Assembly: GCF_034479375.1 (NCBI RefSeq)
Contig: NZ_CP140155.1
Span: forward strand, 4,998,501-5,062,500
Direction of reading: 5' to 3'
DNA: 64,000 bases
From: Rhodopseudomonas palustris
GTDB taxonomy: Bacteria > Pseudomonadota > Alphaproteobacteria > Rhizobiales > Xanthobacteraceae
The notes below the pieces were generated by a model. The model made no database searches. It saw only the letters and a program-made list of their open reading frames with translations, and was not told the origin of the DNA. Below are positions 56,430 to 64,000 of this stretch, one piece after another (the first letter of the stretch is position 1; every line of letters begins with the position of its first letter). The translations under genes and the position numbers were made by a program.

Positions 56430-57560
56430 TCATTCGAGAGTCGCGAGCAGGCCGGCCATCAGCCGCCCGCGTTCCGCCAGACTGTCGATTTCGATATGCT
56501 CGTTCAGCGTGTGGGCGTCGGCGCCGCGCACGCCGAGGCCGTCGAGAGTCGGGATCCCCATCGCGCCGGTGAAGTTGCCGTCGGAGCCGCCGCCGGCGCT
56601 GCCGTGCGGCAGCTTCAACCCGATCTGGTCGGCGATCGCGGAGGCCTTTTCATACAGCGCCATGGTGCCGGCGTCGGGCTCCCAAACCGGCCGCGTGACG
56701 CCCCGCGTCACCTCGAAGGTGACGTCGTTGCTGGTGCCGGACAGCGTCAACATTCGTTCGACGCCGCGGTCGAGATCGGCCTGGCGCTTCGCCATGCTCA
56801 GTGCTTCACCGCTGCAGGTGGTGGCGACGCAATTGACCCATTGGCCGCCATGCACGATGCCGACGCTGAACGTGCAGTCCTCCGTCGTCATCGCGTCGAT
56901 CGCCAGAATTTGCCGCGCCATCTCGCGGATCGCGGACCGGCCCGACGACAGCGTCGCGCCGGCGTGGCTGGGCTTGCCGGTCGCCGTCAGATTGAATCGC
57001 GCGATCGCGTAGCGGCCGGTGACGACGCCGTTGTCGGGACGGCCGGGCTCCGGCACCAGCACGTATTTGTTGCGCGCGGCCTCGGCCTCGATGACGTCAC
57101 GGGTCGATGGCGTACCGACTTCCTCGTCCGGCGTGAACAGCACGGTGATCGGCAGCGGCGTCGTGAACGACGCGCGGGCGAGCTGCCGGATGGCTTCGAG
57201 CGTCAGATAGTTGCCGCCCTTCATGTCGAAGATGCCGGGGCCGAACGCCTTGTTGCCCTCGCGGCGAAACTGCAGTTTCTCGATCGTGCCGACCGGATGC
57301 ACCGTGTCGAGATGGCCGGCGATCAGAATGCCGGGCTCGTCCTGCCGCGGATGCGGAAAGCGCGCACGGACGCAGCCGGCGAAGCCCTGTCGTCCGGCGA
57401 TGCGTTCGATCGACGCACCCATCACCGCCATGTCGCGCGCGGCGAGGTCGAGCATCCGCTCGACCGCGGCGGCGTCCCAGGTCGGGCTTTCGCACGCGAC
57501 CCAGGCGCGCAGGCCCTGCAGCATTGCTTCGGAATCGAACGGCAGATTGGCTGGGTTCAT
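56430..57560 (-). CDS. M20-family peptidase (carboxypeptidase G2-like)
   Basis: A 376-aa zinc-dependent hydrolase of the M20 family. The metal and catalytic residues are seen in AGHLDTVHP (His, Asp) and FTPDEEVGTPS (Glu pair), with GGSDGNFTGA near the C-terminus. A dimerisation-type middle domain is present. It probably trims peptides or acyl-amino acids brought in by the adjacent transporter. I start at the ATG at 57560. A GTG four codons earlier is possible. No signal peptide is present. Confidence 0.9.
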   Translation of the reverse strand: MNPANLPFDSEAMLQGLRAWVACESPTWDAAAVERMLDLAARDMAVMGASIERIAGRQGFAGCVRARFPHPRQDEPGILIAGHLDTVHPVGTIEKLQFRREGNKAFGPGIFDMKGGNYLTLEAIRQLARASFTTPLPITVLFTPDEEVGTPSTRDVIEAEAARNKYVLVPEPGRPDNGVVTGRYAIARFNLTATGKPSHAGATLSSGRSAIREMARQILAIDAMTTEDCTFSVGIVHGGQWVNCVATTCSGEALSMAKRQADLDRGVERMLTLSGTSNDVTFEVTRGVTRPVWEPDAGTMALYEKASAIADQIGLKLPHGSAGGGSDGNFTGAMGIPTLDGLGVRGADAHTLNEHIEIDSLAERGRLMAGLLATLE

Positions 57561-57681
57561 TCGTACACTCACGGTTCGGGGTGCTGCTACGAGAATGACT
57601 GTGCACGAATTTGTAAAGTGAAAGATGCGCGACCGGCCATGCCGGCCGGCGGCATGCTGCTCTGCGGGACCAGATTGACGC

Positions 57682-57698
57682 TTGGCACGCTTGGTGCA
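57682..57698 (+). promoter_or_regulatory. Candidate sigma-54 (-24/-12) promoter before the binding-protein gene
   Basis: TTGGCACGCTTGGTGCA matches the -24/-12 pattern (TGGCAC-N5-TTGCA type). The invariant GG (57684-57685) and GC (57696-57697) are separated by exactly 10 bases. It lies about 118 bp before the start at 57816. The -12 element reads GTGCA rather than TTGCA. Confidence 0.6.
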
Positions 57699-57815
57699 AG
57701 TCTTGCCGATCAGGGTATTGCGGCGCGCAATAGGTGAGCCTCGATGCCCTATCGTCTCTCACGCTGCCCAAGCAATCAGCTTCGTTTGGTCAGTTTCACG
57801 CCAGGAGAAATCAGA

Positions 57816-59426
57816 ATGATTCAAACGTCGCATTGGCTGCGTTCAGTAGCTGCGTCGAAATTCGCGCTGCCGGCGCTGGCGCTCGCAGCCTCGCTGACAC
57901 TGCCTGCGTTTGCCGATGCCAAGACCATCCAAGCGGTGATGCATTCCGATCTGCGCGTCACCGATCCCGGTCTGACGACCGCCTACATCACGCGTGACCA
58001 TGGCTACATGGTTTACGACACCTTGCTGGCGATGGACTCCAACTTCAAGGTCCAGCCGCAGATGGCGGAGTGGAAGGTCTCCGACGACAAGCTGACCTAC
58101 ACCTTCACGCTGCGCGACGGCCTGAAATGGCACGACGGCACGCCGGTCACCGCCGAGGATTGCGTCGCGTCGCTGAAGCGATGGGGCAAGAAGGACGGTA
58201 TGGGCCAGAAGCTCATGGACTTCACGGCCAGCCTCGAGGCCACCGATGCCAAGACCATCACGCTGAAGCTGAAGGAGCCCTACGGCCTGGTGCTCGAGTC
58301 GATCGGCAAGCCGTCGTCGCTGGTGCCGTTCATGATGCCGAAGCGTCTGGCCGAAACCTCGCCGGACAAGGCGATCCCCGAGCAGATCGGCTCCGGTCCT
58401 TTCAAGTTCGTCGCGGCTGAATTCCAGCCGGGCGTCAAGGCGGTGTATGTCAAGAACACCGACTACGTGCCGCGCAAGGAGCCGCCGAGCTGGACCTCCG
58501 GCGGCAAGGTGGTGAAGGTCGACCGCGTCGAATGGATCACCATGCCGGACGCGCAGACCGCGGTGAACGCGCTGCAATCCGGCGACATCGATTTCATCGA
58601 GAACCCGTCCTTCGACATGCTGCCGGTGCTGAAGGCCGACAAGGAATTGACGATCCAGACGCTCAGTCCGCTCGGCTTCCAGACGCTCGGCCGGATGAAC
58701 TTCCTGTTTCCGCCGTTCGATAATCAGAAGGTCCGGCGAGCCGCGTTTCTCGCGCTGAGCCAGAAGCCGGTGCTCGACGCGCTGGTCGGCAATCCAGATT
58801 ACTACAAGGTGTGCGGCGCCGTGTTCGGCTGCGACACGCCGTTGGCCAGCGACGTCGGCTCGGAGTCACTGGTGAAGGGCAACGGCATGGCCGAGGCCAA
58901 GAAGCTGCTCGCCGAGGCCGGCTATGACGGCACGCCGGTCGCGCTGATGGCGCCGGGCGATGTGGTCTCGCTCAAGGCGCAGCCGATCGTCGCGGCGCAA
59001 CTGCTGCGCGAGGCCGGCTTCAAGGTCGATGTCCAGGCCACCGACTGGCAGACCGTGGTGACGCGGCGCGCCAGCCAGAAGCCGCCCGCGGAAGGCGGCT
59101 GGAACATGTTCTTCACCAATTGGGCCGGCCCTGACATTCTCAACCCGATCGCCAACGTTTCGACCGGCGGCCGGGGCAAGAACGGCGGCTGGTTCGGCTG
59201 GCCGGAAGACGCCAAGATCGAAGAGTTGCGCGACAAGTTCGCCCGCTCGACCTCGCCGGAGGAGCAGAAGAAGCTCGCCGCGGAAATCCAGAAGGAAGTC
59301 TACGACAAGGTGATCTACATCCCGCTCGGGCAATACACACAGCCGAGCGTGTGGCGAAAAGAGCTGACCGGCGTACTCACCGGCCCGGCGACCCCGGTGT
59401 TCTGGAACATCGAGAAGAAGGAGTAG
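57816..59426 (+). CDS. Peptide ABC transporter substrate-binding protein (DppA/SBP_bac_5 type)
   Basis: A 536-aa periplasmic binding protein of the oligopeptide family. It has a cleavable signal peptide (LPALALAASLTLPAFADA), then the family pattern LTYTFTLRDGLKWHDGTPVTAEDCVASLKRWG. No lipobox is seen. The start ATG at 57816 follows AGGAGA. It is divergent from the M20 peptidase gene, and the 255-bp region between them should hold promoters in both directions. Confidence 0.95.
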   Translation: MIQTSHWLRSVAASKFALPALALAASLTLPAFADAKTIQAVMHSDLRVTDPGLTTAYITRDHGYMVYDTLLAMDSNFKVQPQMAEWKVSDDKLTYTFTLRDGLKWHDGTPVTAEDCVASLKRWGKKDGMGQKLMDFTASLEATDAKTITLKLKEPYGLVLESIGKPSSLVPFMMPKRLAETSPDKAIPEQIGSGPFKFVAAEFQPGVKAVYVKNTDYVPRKEPPSWTSGGKVVKVDRVEWITMPDAQTAVNALQSGDIDFIENPSFDMLPVLKADKELTIQTLSPLGFQTLGRMNFLFPPFDNQKVRRAAFLALSQKPVLDALVGNPDYYKVCGAVFGCDTPLASDVGSESLVKGNGMAEAKKLLAEAGYDGTPVALMAPGDVVSLKAQPIVAAQLLREAGFKVDVQATDWQTVVTRRASQKPPAEGGWNMFFTNWAGPDILNPIANVSTGGRGKNGGWFGWPEDAKIEELRDKFARSTSPEEQKKLAAEIQKEVYDKVIYIPLGQYTQPSVWRKELTGVLTGPATPVFWNIEKKE

Positions 59427-59537
59427 GCGCAGCCTCCACTCCGGCCTTCGCATCGATCGTTCGACACGAGTCTCGCCGTCCCGCTTCCGCGGGGCGGCGA
59501 ATTGCCGAGAAGCGCCGTAGAGCACTTCATTTCAACT

Positions 59538-59627
59538 CGTCATGCCCGGCCTTGTGCCGGGCATCCACGTTCTGCAGCGGAAGCCGCAAGCAAGGCGTGG
59601 ATGGCCGGGACAAGCCCGGCCATGACG
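59538..59627. repeat. Palindromic repeat, family E
   Basis: cgtcatgcccggccttgtgccgggcatccacg to cgtggatggccgggacaagcccggccatgacg. This is the intact relative of the repeat that the IS interrupts near 37633. Confidence 0.88.
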
Positions 59628-59691
59628 GAGTGAATTGCGAAGTGAAAGACTTGCGCAAGCGACCGATTTTGCTGCCTGCATTTTCAGTCAG

Positions 59692-59793
59692 CCTCTGAGG
59701 AGCCCGGCGGAGCCGGGCGCCGCGAAGGATGCGACGGCGCAGTGCCGGCGGCGCATGGTTCGAGACGGCGCTTCGCGCCTCCTCACCATGAGG
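59692..59793. repeat. Palindromic repeat, family D (diverged)
   Basis: cctctgaggagcccggcggagccgggc ... catggttcgagacggcgcttcgcgcctcctcaccatgagg. Confidence 0.7.
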
Positions 59794-59890
59794 TTGTGCC
59801 TGTGGTGAGTGTCTCGAACGTCAGTGCTGATTCCATCGGAAACAGAACGGACCCAGAGCCGTGTCGAACGCGCCGATCATCCAACCAACG

Positions 59891-59918
59891 GAAAGCCCGG
59901 CGCGGGCGCCGGGCTTTC
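59891..59918. terminator. Candidate bidirectional terminator
   Basis: gaaagcccggcg-cggg-cgccgggctttc, perfect 12-bp stem, 29 bp after the stop of the minus-strand gene at 59947. The T-runs on either side are short. Confidence 0.6.
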
Positions 59919-59946
59919 TCGTCGTCACAAATCCGTCGTTGAATTG

Positions 59947-60618
59947 TTACTTGCGGGCGCAGGCGAGCGAGATGCTGCTGGCGGTCGGGCTGCATTTCGC
60001 CGTCACCACGCCGTCCTTGACCTGCAACTGATCGGCCAGCCGCGCGGCGGCGCCATTGATGCAATAGGCCGAGGCGAGGACTTCGTCGGCCCCGCACGCC
60101 AGCGGACAGCCGTTCGACGCGCAGCTCGATGATGTGAGCATGCGCACCGCGCCATTGGCCGACATGCTCGCCATCGCGCTGGAGGCCGGCTCGCCGGCGG
60201 CCTTTCGGTCGGGTGCGGGCGCTGCGGGCGGGGCTGCCGCTGCAGTAGCGGGGGCCGGCGCTGGAGCAGCAGCGGGGGCCGGTGTTGCCGGTGCGGCGGC
60301 CTGGGTTGCCGGCGCGCTGTCCGGCGCCGCGGTTTCCGAGGCGGCAGCCTGCGGCGCGCTCGGGGCACGCGCGAAGCTGCCGGCCGCCATGTACACCACG
60401 ACAGCGCCGGCGAGGATCGCTGCGGCGACGATGGCCGGTCCCGGCGGCACCGCCTTCAGTCTGTCGGTGACCGAGGCCAGGCTGGCGGAGAACGAACCGG
60501 CCTGCCAGGACACACCGCGGGTGCGCATGTCATCGATCGCGAGGTAAGCCACTATGACGAAGCCGCCCCCGAAGAAAATAAGTATCAGAAGCGGCCCGAT
60601 CGCGGAGAGATACTCCAT
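59947..60618 (-). CDS. Membrane protein with Ala/Pro linker and Cys-containing C-terminus
   Basis: A 223-aa protein I cannot name. It has two membrane segments (about 5-27 and 62-82) and a long Ala/Pro-rich linker (about 90-145). A C-terminal domain follows with five or more Cys (SSCASNGCPLACGADEVLASAYC, CSP, LACAR) that could form disulfides outside the cytoplasm. A FixK/FNR-like box lies about 105 bp upstream of its start. A hairpin terminator lies just beyond its stop. Confidence 0.65.
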   Translation of the reverse strand: MEYLSAIGPLLILIFFGGGFVIVAYLAIDDMRTRGVSWQAGSFSASLASVTDRLKAVPPGPAIVAAAILAGAVVVYMAAGSFARAPSAPQAAASETAAPDSAPATQAAAPATPAPAAAPAPAPATAAAAPPAAPAPDRKAAGEPASSAMASMSANGAVRMLTSSSCASNGCPLACGADEVLASAYCINGAAARLADQLQVKDGVVTAKCSPTASSISLACARK

Positions 60619-60723
60619 GTCGATGTCTTTCCATCCGTGTCATGCGCGGCGCGCGTGTATAGAGAGCGTTCGTCGCGGATCGCATTGTCGAAAATCAAAA
60701 GAACATGCACCTTCCGGCCAGCG

Positions 60724-60737
60724 TTGAGGTAAATCAA
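60724..60737. promoter_or_regulatory. FixK/FNR-like box 1
   Basis: TTGAG-GTAA-ATCAA: one mismatch to TTGAT-N4-ATCAA. It lies about 105 bp before the start of the membrane protein gene at 60618. Confidence 0.5.
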
Positions 60738-60905
60738 ACCTGTTCCGGCCTGATCCGCGTGTAGCACAGGTGATAAGGTCGCGTCATCGCACGCGAGAGC
60801 TGCACGATCAGGTATGGTTTATGCTCCGTCCCTGCTGCTCACCCGGCGGATTCTGCGCGAGCCCGCCTGTTTTCAATGCCGCCGGTCGGAATGGGTTCCT
60901 GTCAT

Positions 60906-60919
60906 GTGATCCAGATCAA
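60906..60919. promoter_or_regulatory. FixK/FNR-like box 2
   Basis: GTGAT-CCAG-ATCAA: one mismatch to TTGAT-N4-ATCAA. It lies about 277 bp before the CBS gene start at 61197. Confidence 0.5.
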
Positions 60920-61196
60920 AGGCTGCTTTGTCGCGGCCGTTAACTTTCCTTTCCCGCCACAACGGCATGGTTGATGCCGCCCCGATGACATCGATGGACT
61001 CGATCGGATCCCGCCGCCGTCGGCGGCTGCCGTGGCCGTCGCCGCAGGTCCTGACCGGGATCGGACCGTCGGCCTGGTACCGGCTGCCCGGCATGGCCGC
61101 CATGCCGCTCGTGTCGTCCCGGTTTCGTCAATCCGATCGAAACCGAAGCTAGGCTGCGATGCGGATCGCAACGACATTCCGGCAGAGGACAGCAGC

Positions 61197-62213
61197 ATGA
61201 AAGCACTCGACGTCATGACGACCAATATCGTGACGGTGCCGCCCGACGCATCGGTGCGGGCGGTCGCGGAGACCCTGCTGAAATACGGCATCAGCGCGGT
61301 GCCGGTGGTCGACGACCAGGGGACGCCACTCGGCATCATCAGCGAGGGCGACCTGATGCCGCGCAACGAGAGGGCCCGCGAGGCGCGCCGGGACTGGTGG
61401 CTGCAGATCCTGTCCGACGGTGGCGAGGTGCATCCGGATTATCTGCAATTGCTGAAGTCGGACCACCGCACCGCTGCGCAGATCATGGTGTCGCCCGTCG
61501 TCACCGTCGATGAGAACGTGTCGCTGGCCGAGATCGCCGACGTTCTGTTCGAGAACAGGATCAAGCGCGTACCCGTGCTGCGTGGGGGGCGAATAGTCGG
61601 CATCGTCAGCCGCGCCGATCTGCTCAAGACTCTCGCCCGGCCCGGCCACGTTCCGGTCCGCGATCCGGTCCATGACGACGGCAGCGCGATCCCGATCGCC
61701 TCCGACAAGCTCGAGGCGCTGGCCCATCGGCACAATGGCGCGCCGCCGCCGCACGATCCGGCCGAGGATGAGTTCTCAGCGTCGGCGTTCCAGGCGCTGC
61801 GCGTCGAGCACGAGCGGCACGAAGAAGAGCTGCGCCGGGAGGCGAGACGGATCGCCGACGAAAAGCACCATCGGCAGGCCGGGCAGATGCTGGCGCAGCA
61901 TCTCACCGAGGAAGCCTGGGAGCACATGATGCACAACGCCCGCGCCACCGCCAAAAAGGGCGACGAAGAACATCTGCTGCTGCGCTTTCCGGCGGAGCTG
62001 TGCAGCGACCACGGCCGCGCCGTCAACGCGCCCGACCCGGAATGGCCGTCGACGTTGCGCGGCATGGCGGCGGACATCTATCTGCGCTGGAAGGCGGAGC
62101 TGCGGCCGCACGGCTTCACGCTGAACGCCCGCGTGGTGGATTTCCCCGACGGCCTCCCCGGCGATATCGGCCTGTATCTGAGCTGGGGCAAGCACGACGA
62201 CGTCGCCCACTGA
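61197..62213 (+). CDS. CBS-domain protein
   Basis: A 338-aa protein with two CBS domains (about 1-57, beginning VMTTNIVTVPPDASV, and about 93-150, IMVSPVVTVDENVSL) that bind adenine nucleotides. A charged helical middle (about 195-265, rich in Glu, His, Arg) and a C-terminal domain of unknown type follow. Such proteins are often stress- or oxygen-regulated. The start ATG at 61197 follows AGAGGA. The long upstream region with FixK-like boxes supports that idea but does not prove it. Confidence 0.88.
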   Translation: MKALDVMTTNIVTVPPDASVRAVAETLLKYGISAVPVVDDQGTPLGIISEGDLMPRNERAREARRDWWLQILSDGGEVHPDYLQLLKSDHRTAAQIMVSPVVTVDENVSLAEIADVLFENRIKRVPVLRGGRIVGIVSRADLLKTLARPGHVPVRDPVHDDGSAIPIASDKLEALAHRHNGAPPPHDPAEDEFSASAFQALRVEHERHEEELRREARRIADEKHHRQAGQMLAQHLTEEAWEHMMHNARATAKKGDEEHLLLRFPAELCSDHGRAVNAPDPEWPSTLRGMAADIYLRWKAELRPHGFTLNARVVDFPDGLPGDIGLYLSWGKHDDVAH

Positions 62214-62277
62214 CCCCCGGCATCGTGCATCGAGGCTGCTTGCGCGAAGGCGAGGGGGCGGACGCGCGTGACGGCGC

Positions 62278-63087
62278 TCAGATCTTCAGATTGCGATACA
62301 CCGAGACTTCGCGCTCGCGCGCCAGCCGCGCGTCGTCGCCGGCGCGGATGCCGCGCCAGCCGTCGAAGAATACCACCAGCGTGGTGATCAATCCGGTGAT
62401 CTTGCCGACCAGGAAACCGAACGGAAAGATCAGCCGCTCCGGCGGCAGAAGGAATTGCGAGCCGAGGAAGATCGTCGCGGCGTTGAAGAAGTACGCGCTG
62501 CGGTACAGCGTCTGTTCCTTCCAGGCGCTGCGGGCATAGGGCTTCGAGCTCTTCTTCACCGCCTTGTTGTAGCGCGGGTTCGACAGCAGGCCCCAGAGCC
62601 GCCGCTTCTTCGGCAGCGCGCGCGGGCCGGCGAGCAGGCTGCGAAAATTCTCGCGCATCTGCAGATGCGCCACCAGCGCCAGCAGCAGGTTGAGCGCGAC
62701 CAGCGCCAGCTTCAGTTCGGGCAGCGACAGCAGCAGTTGCGCGGCGAGATCGACGAACAGCAGATGCGTGACCGCGTTCAGCACGAAGGCGGAGCGATGA
62801 AACGCGGCGCGGTTGATGTTGCCGACCTTCTCGTCGATGAACGCCGCGCCCGGCTTGGTGGCGCCGAGCTGCAGCAGCGCCGCGCGCTGTTCGGCGCTCA
62901 GCTCCCAGCTCTTGCCGAGTTCATCGATCGTCAGCGCCGGCGGTCCGCGCTTGATCCGGAACGTCGCCTTGGCCGACCAGCCGGAGATCCGCGCCAGCCA
63001 CCGCCGCGTGACGGCGAAACGCGAATGCGTGGCGGCGTCGACGAGAGGGTGCGGGTCTGGCTGCATCGGGTCCATCAGCGTGGTCAC
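62278..63087 (-). CDS. Membrane protein of unknown function
   Basis: A 269-aa protein with about four hydrophobic segments (about 103-140 and 195-240). Basic loops surround them (LPKKRRLWGLLSNPRYNKAVKKSS). The N-terminal 90 residues are soluble (TIDELGKSWELSAEQRAALLQLG). It lies 7 bp downstream of the CHAD-domain gene, so the two are probably one transcript. I do not recognise the family. Confidence 0.75.
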   Translation of the reverse strand: MTTLMDPMQPDPHPLVDAATHSRFAVTRRWLARISGWSAKATFRIKRGPPALTIDELGKSWELSAEQRAALLQLGATKPGAAFIDEKVGNINRAAFHRSAFVLNAVTHLLFVDLAAQLLLSLPELKLALVALNLLLALVAHLQMRENFRSLLAGPRALPKKRRLWGLLSNPRYNKAVKKSSKPYARSAWKEQTLYRSAYFFNAATIFLGSQFLLPPERLIFPFGFLVGKITGLITTLVVFFDGWRGIRAGDDARLAREREVSVYRNLKI

Positions 63088-63094
63088 CGGCTGC

Positions 63095-64000
63095 TCAATC
63101 AGCGAAAAGCGGCGAGTCCGCGAGCTTGGTCGCGGCCTTGACCGCAGCCTTCATCTGCTTGCGTGCGGCCTCGTCGTCGGCAGCCGCCAGATCCGGCGCC
63201 GCCGTGGCATCGGCCGTCGGGGTGCGCCGCGGCTGGTTCGCGGGGCGGCTCGCCAGCTCACGCTGCACCGCCGCATCGTTGAGGGCGCCGAGCGCGTCGA
63301 GCAGCTTTTTCAGGTGCTTGCGGAAGCGGGCGAGCCGCTTGCCGCTGTGGGGGCCGGTGAACAGGCTCTCGAAGAAGCCGGTTGCGTAGTAGAGCTTCTT
63401 GGCCGCGATCCGGACCCGGTGGCGCTGCTCGTCGTCCAGTTGGTCGAGCCGGTCGAGTTTCCGGATCAGCCGGTCGGCGCGGTGCGACAACACGTGCCTG
63501 GCGAATTTCTTCGCGGACTCCGGAACGTCCTTCGAAGCCTGGGCCCAGTTGCCGGCGTCGATCCAGGATTGCAGATCGTCGAGCAGCTTGTCGAAGCGCT
63601 TGCTGACGACCGTCCGGCTCGCGGTGTCGAACGCGCTGGTGCGGTCCGCAGCCACCCGCTTTCTGAACGCCGCGGATCCGACATCGCTGATGTCTCGCAG
63701 TTTCAGGTCCATCAGATGCAGGTCGCGCGCCGGTCCGAGCCGTCCGGTGAGCCACTTCATCTCGGTCTTGAGCCGTTCGGCCTCGGGGCCGTGGACGAGA
63801 TCGGCGAAGATCGCGATCGCGGCGCGCATCCGGCGCAGCGCGATCCGCATCTGATGCACGCCGACGGGATCGCGGTCCGACACCGGGGGCTGTTGCGCCG
63901 CCATCAACCCGACCAGCGTGCGGGCAACCGCCTTGAACGCATCGGTTGTACTGCTGTGCGACGCCAGAATGATCTCGTCCGACGATGCGCCCTTGCGCGC
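63095..64000 (-). CDS. CHAD-domain protein (N-terminus outside the window)
   Basis: The C-terminal part, at least 301 codons, of a CHAD-domain protein, which binds polyphosphate in helical bundles rich in conserved His/Arg. The typical line GVHQMRIALRRMRAAIAIF is near 63840. The second repeat (RVRIAAKKLYYATGFFESLF) is in the C-terminal half. The frame is open to the window edge (SHSSTTDAFKAVARTLVGLM precedes the internal Met), so the Met at about 63904 is not the start. Many relatives carry an N-terminal CYTH domain, which would lie beyond 64000. The C-terminus is Ala/Pro/Lys-rich. Confidence 0.85.
   Translation of the reverse strand, partial: ARKGASSDEIILASHSSTTDAFKAVARTLVGLMAAQQPPVSDRDPVGVHQMRIALRRMRAAIAIFADLVHGPEAERLKTEMKWLTGRLGPARDLHLMDLKLRDISDVGSAAFRKRVAADRTSAFDTASRTVVSKRFDKLLDDLQSWIDAGNWAQASKDVPESAKKFARHVLSHRADRLIRKLDRLDQLDDEQRHRVRIAAKKLYYATGFFESLFTGPHSGKRLARFRKHLKKLLDALGALNDAAVQRELASRPANQPRRTPTADATAAPDLAAADDEAARKQMKAAVKAATKLADSPLFAD

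Larger units (their letters stand above)
59427..59946. other. Gene-free stretch with two palindromic repeats
   Basis: The 520-bp gap holds a family E repeat, a family D repeat and a symmetric hairpin at 59891-59918. I see no gene. Confidence 0.6.
60619..61196. other. Large divergent control region with two FixK/FNR-like boxes
   Basis: 578 bp without a credible gene, between a minus-strand membrane protein gene and the plus-strand CBS-domain gene. It contains two near-matches to the TTGAT-N4-ATCAA palindrome, at 60724-60737 and 60906-60919. Nothing else is recognised. Confidence 0.5.

Noticed and set aside
63095..63907. Internal Met at about 63904, considered as the start of the CHAD-domain gene
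   Set aside because: The frame stays open with CHAD-like sequence up to the window edge, so the true start is outside.

Overview
The window is high-GC alphaproteobacterial chromosome. It most resembles Rhodopseudomonas or another Bradyrhizobiaceae member. The reasons are a Rieske gene followed by a fused cytochrome b/c1 gene (fbcF-fbcH), the alphaproteobacterial type of HisRS, many small families of long palindromic intergenic repeats, and FixK/FNR-like boxes. The species is inferred from gene content and style, not from a database match. I see no tRNA, rRNA or CRISPR array. There is one insertion sequence.

Layout. Positions 1-4.8 kb (minus): pgsA-moaD-moaE-prmB, coupled by short overlaps, then uvrC. 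4.8-14.9 kb: an outer-membrane beta-barrel, a cold-shock protein, rlmJ, a CheY-like receiver, a HAD hydrolase, a degenerate EAL protein, a class III aminotransferase, hisS, a tautomerase and a FlK-like thioesterase. 15.0-22.1 kb (minus): a tightly overlapped MoxR ATPase - DUF58 - DUF4159 - large membrane protein operon. 22.4-25.2 kb (plus): DUF1285 - NUDIX CoA pyrophosphatase - DUF6111 - CCA-adding enzyme, all overlapping. 25.2-26.7 kb (minus): DUF2158, queE, trmL. 26.9-29.7 kb: the bc1 complex genes with a clear terminator. 29.8-37.5 kb: dienelactone hydrolase, a small Cys protein, SDR/pdxH, a lipoprotein, a DnaJ-class co-chaperone, an alpha/beta hydrolase, an ECF sigma/anti-sigma pair and fabI.

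37.6-40.1 kb is the main accessory patch. An IS4-family element, with an 11-bp target duplication and an apparent -1 frameshift in its transposase, sits inside a palindromic repeat. About 1 kb of gene-free, hairpin-rich DNA follows it. aroC, a class III cyclase, clpS, a DUF1194 protein and a carotenoid oxygenase come next. 46.0-49.5 kb (minus) holds a second MoxR-type module: an AAA+ ATPase overlapping a metallopeptidase-like/VWA protein, with an unrecognised two-TM membrane protein upstream. This is the best candidate for a little-described system here.

49.7-59.4 kb is a peptide-uptake and degradation locus: an oligopeptide binding protein, divergent from an M20 peptidase, two permeases, a fused double ATPase, an M81 (MlrC-like) peptidase and an alpha/beta hydrolase. 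A sequence matching the sigma-54 pattern (GG-N10-GC) lies in front of the binding-protein gene. The window closes with an Ala/Pro-linker membrane protein, a CBS-domain protein with two FixK/FNR-like boxes in the shared upstream region, a membrane protein, and a CHAD-domain gene cut by the window edge.

At least six families of palindromic repeats fill most gaps longer than about 90 bp. They include gaps inside the ABC transporter gene run and between the sigma and anti-sigma genes.
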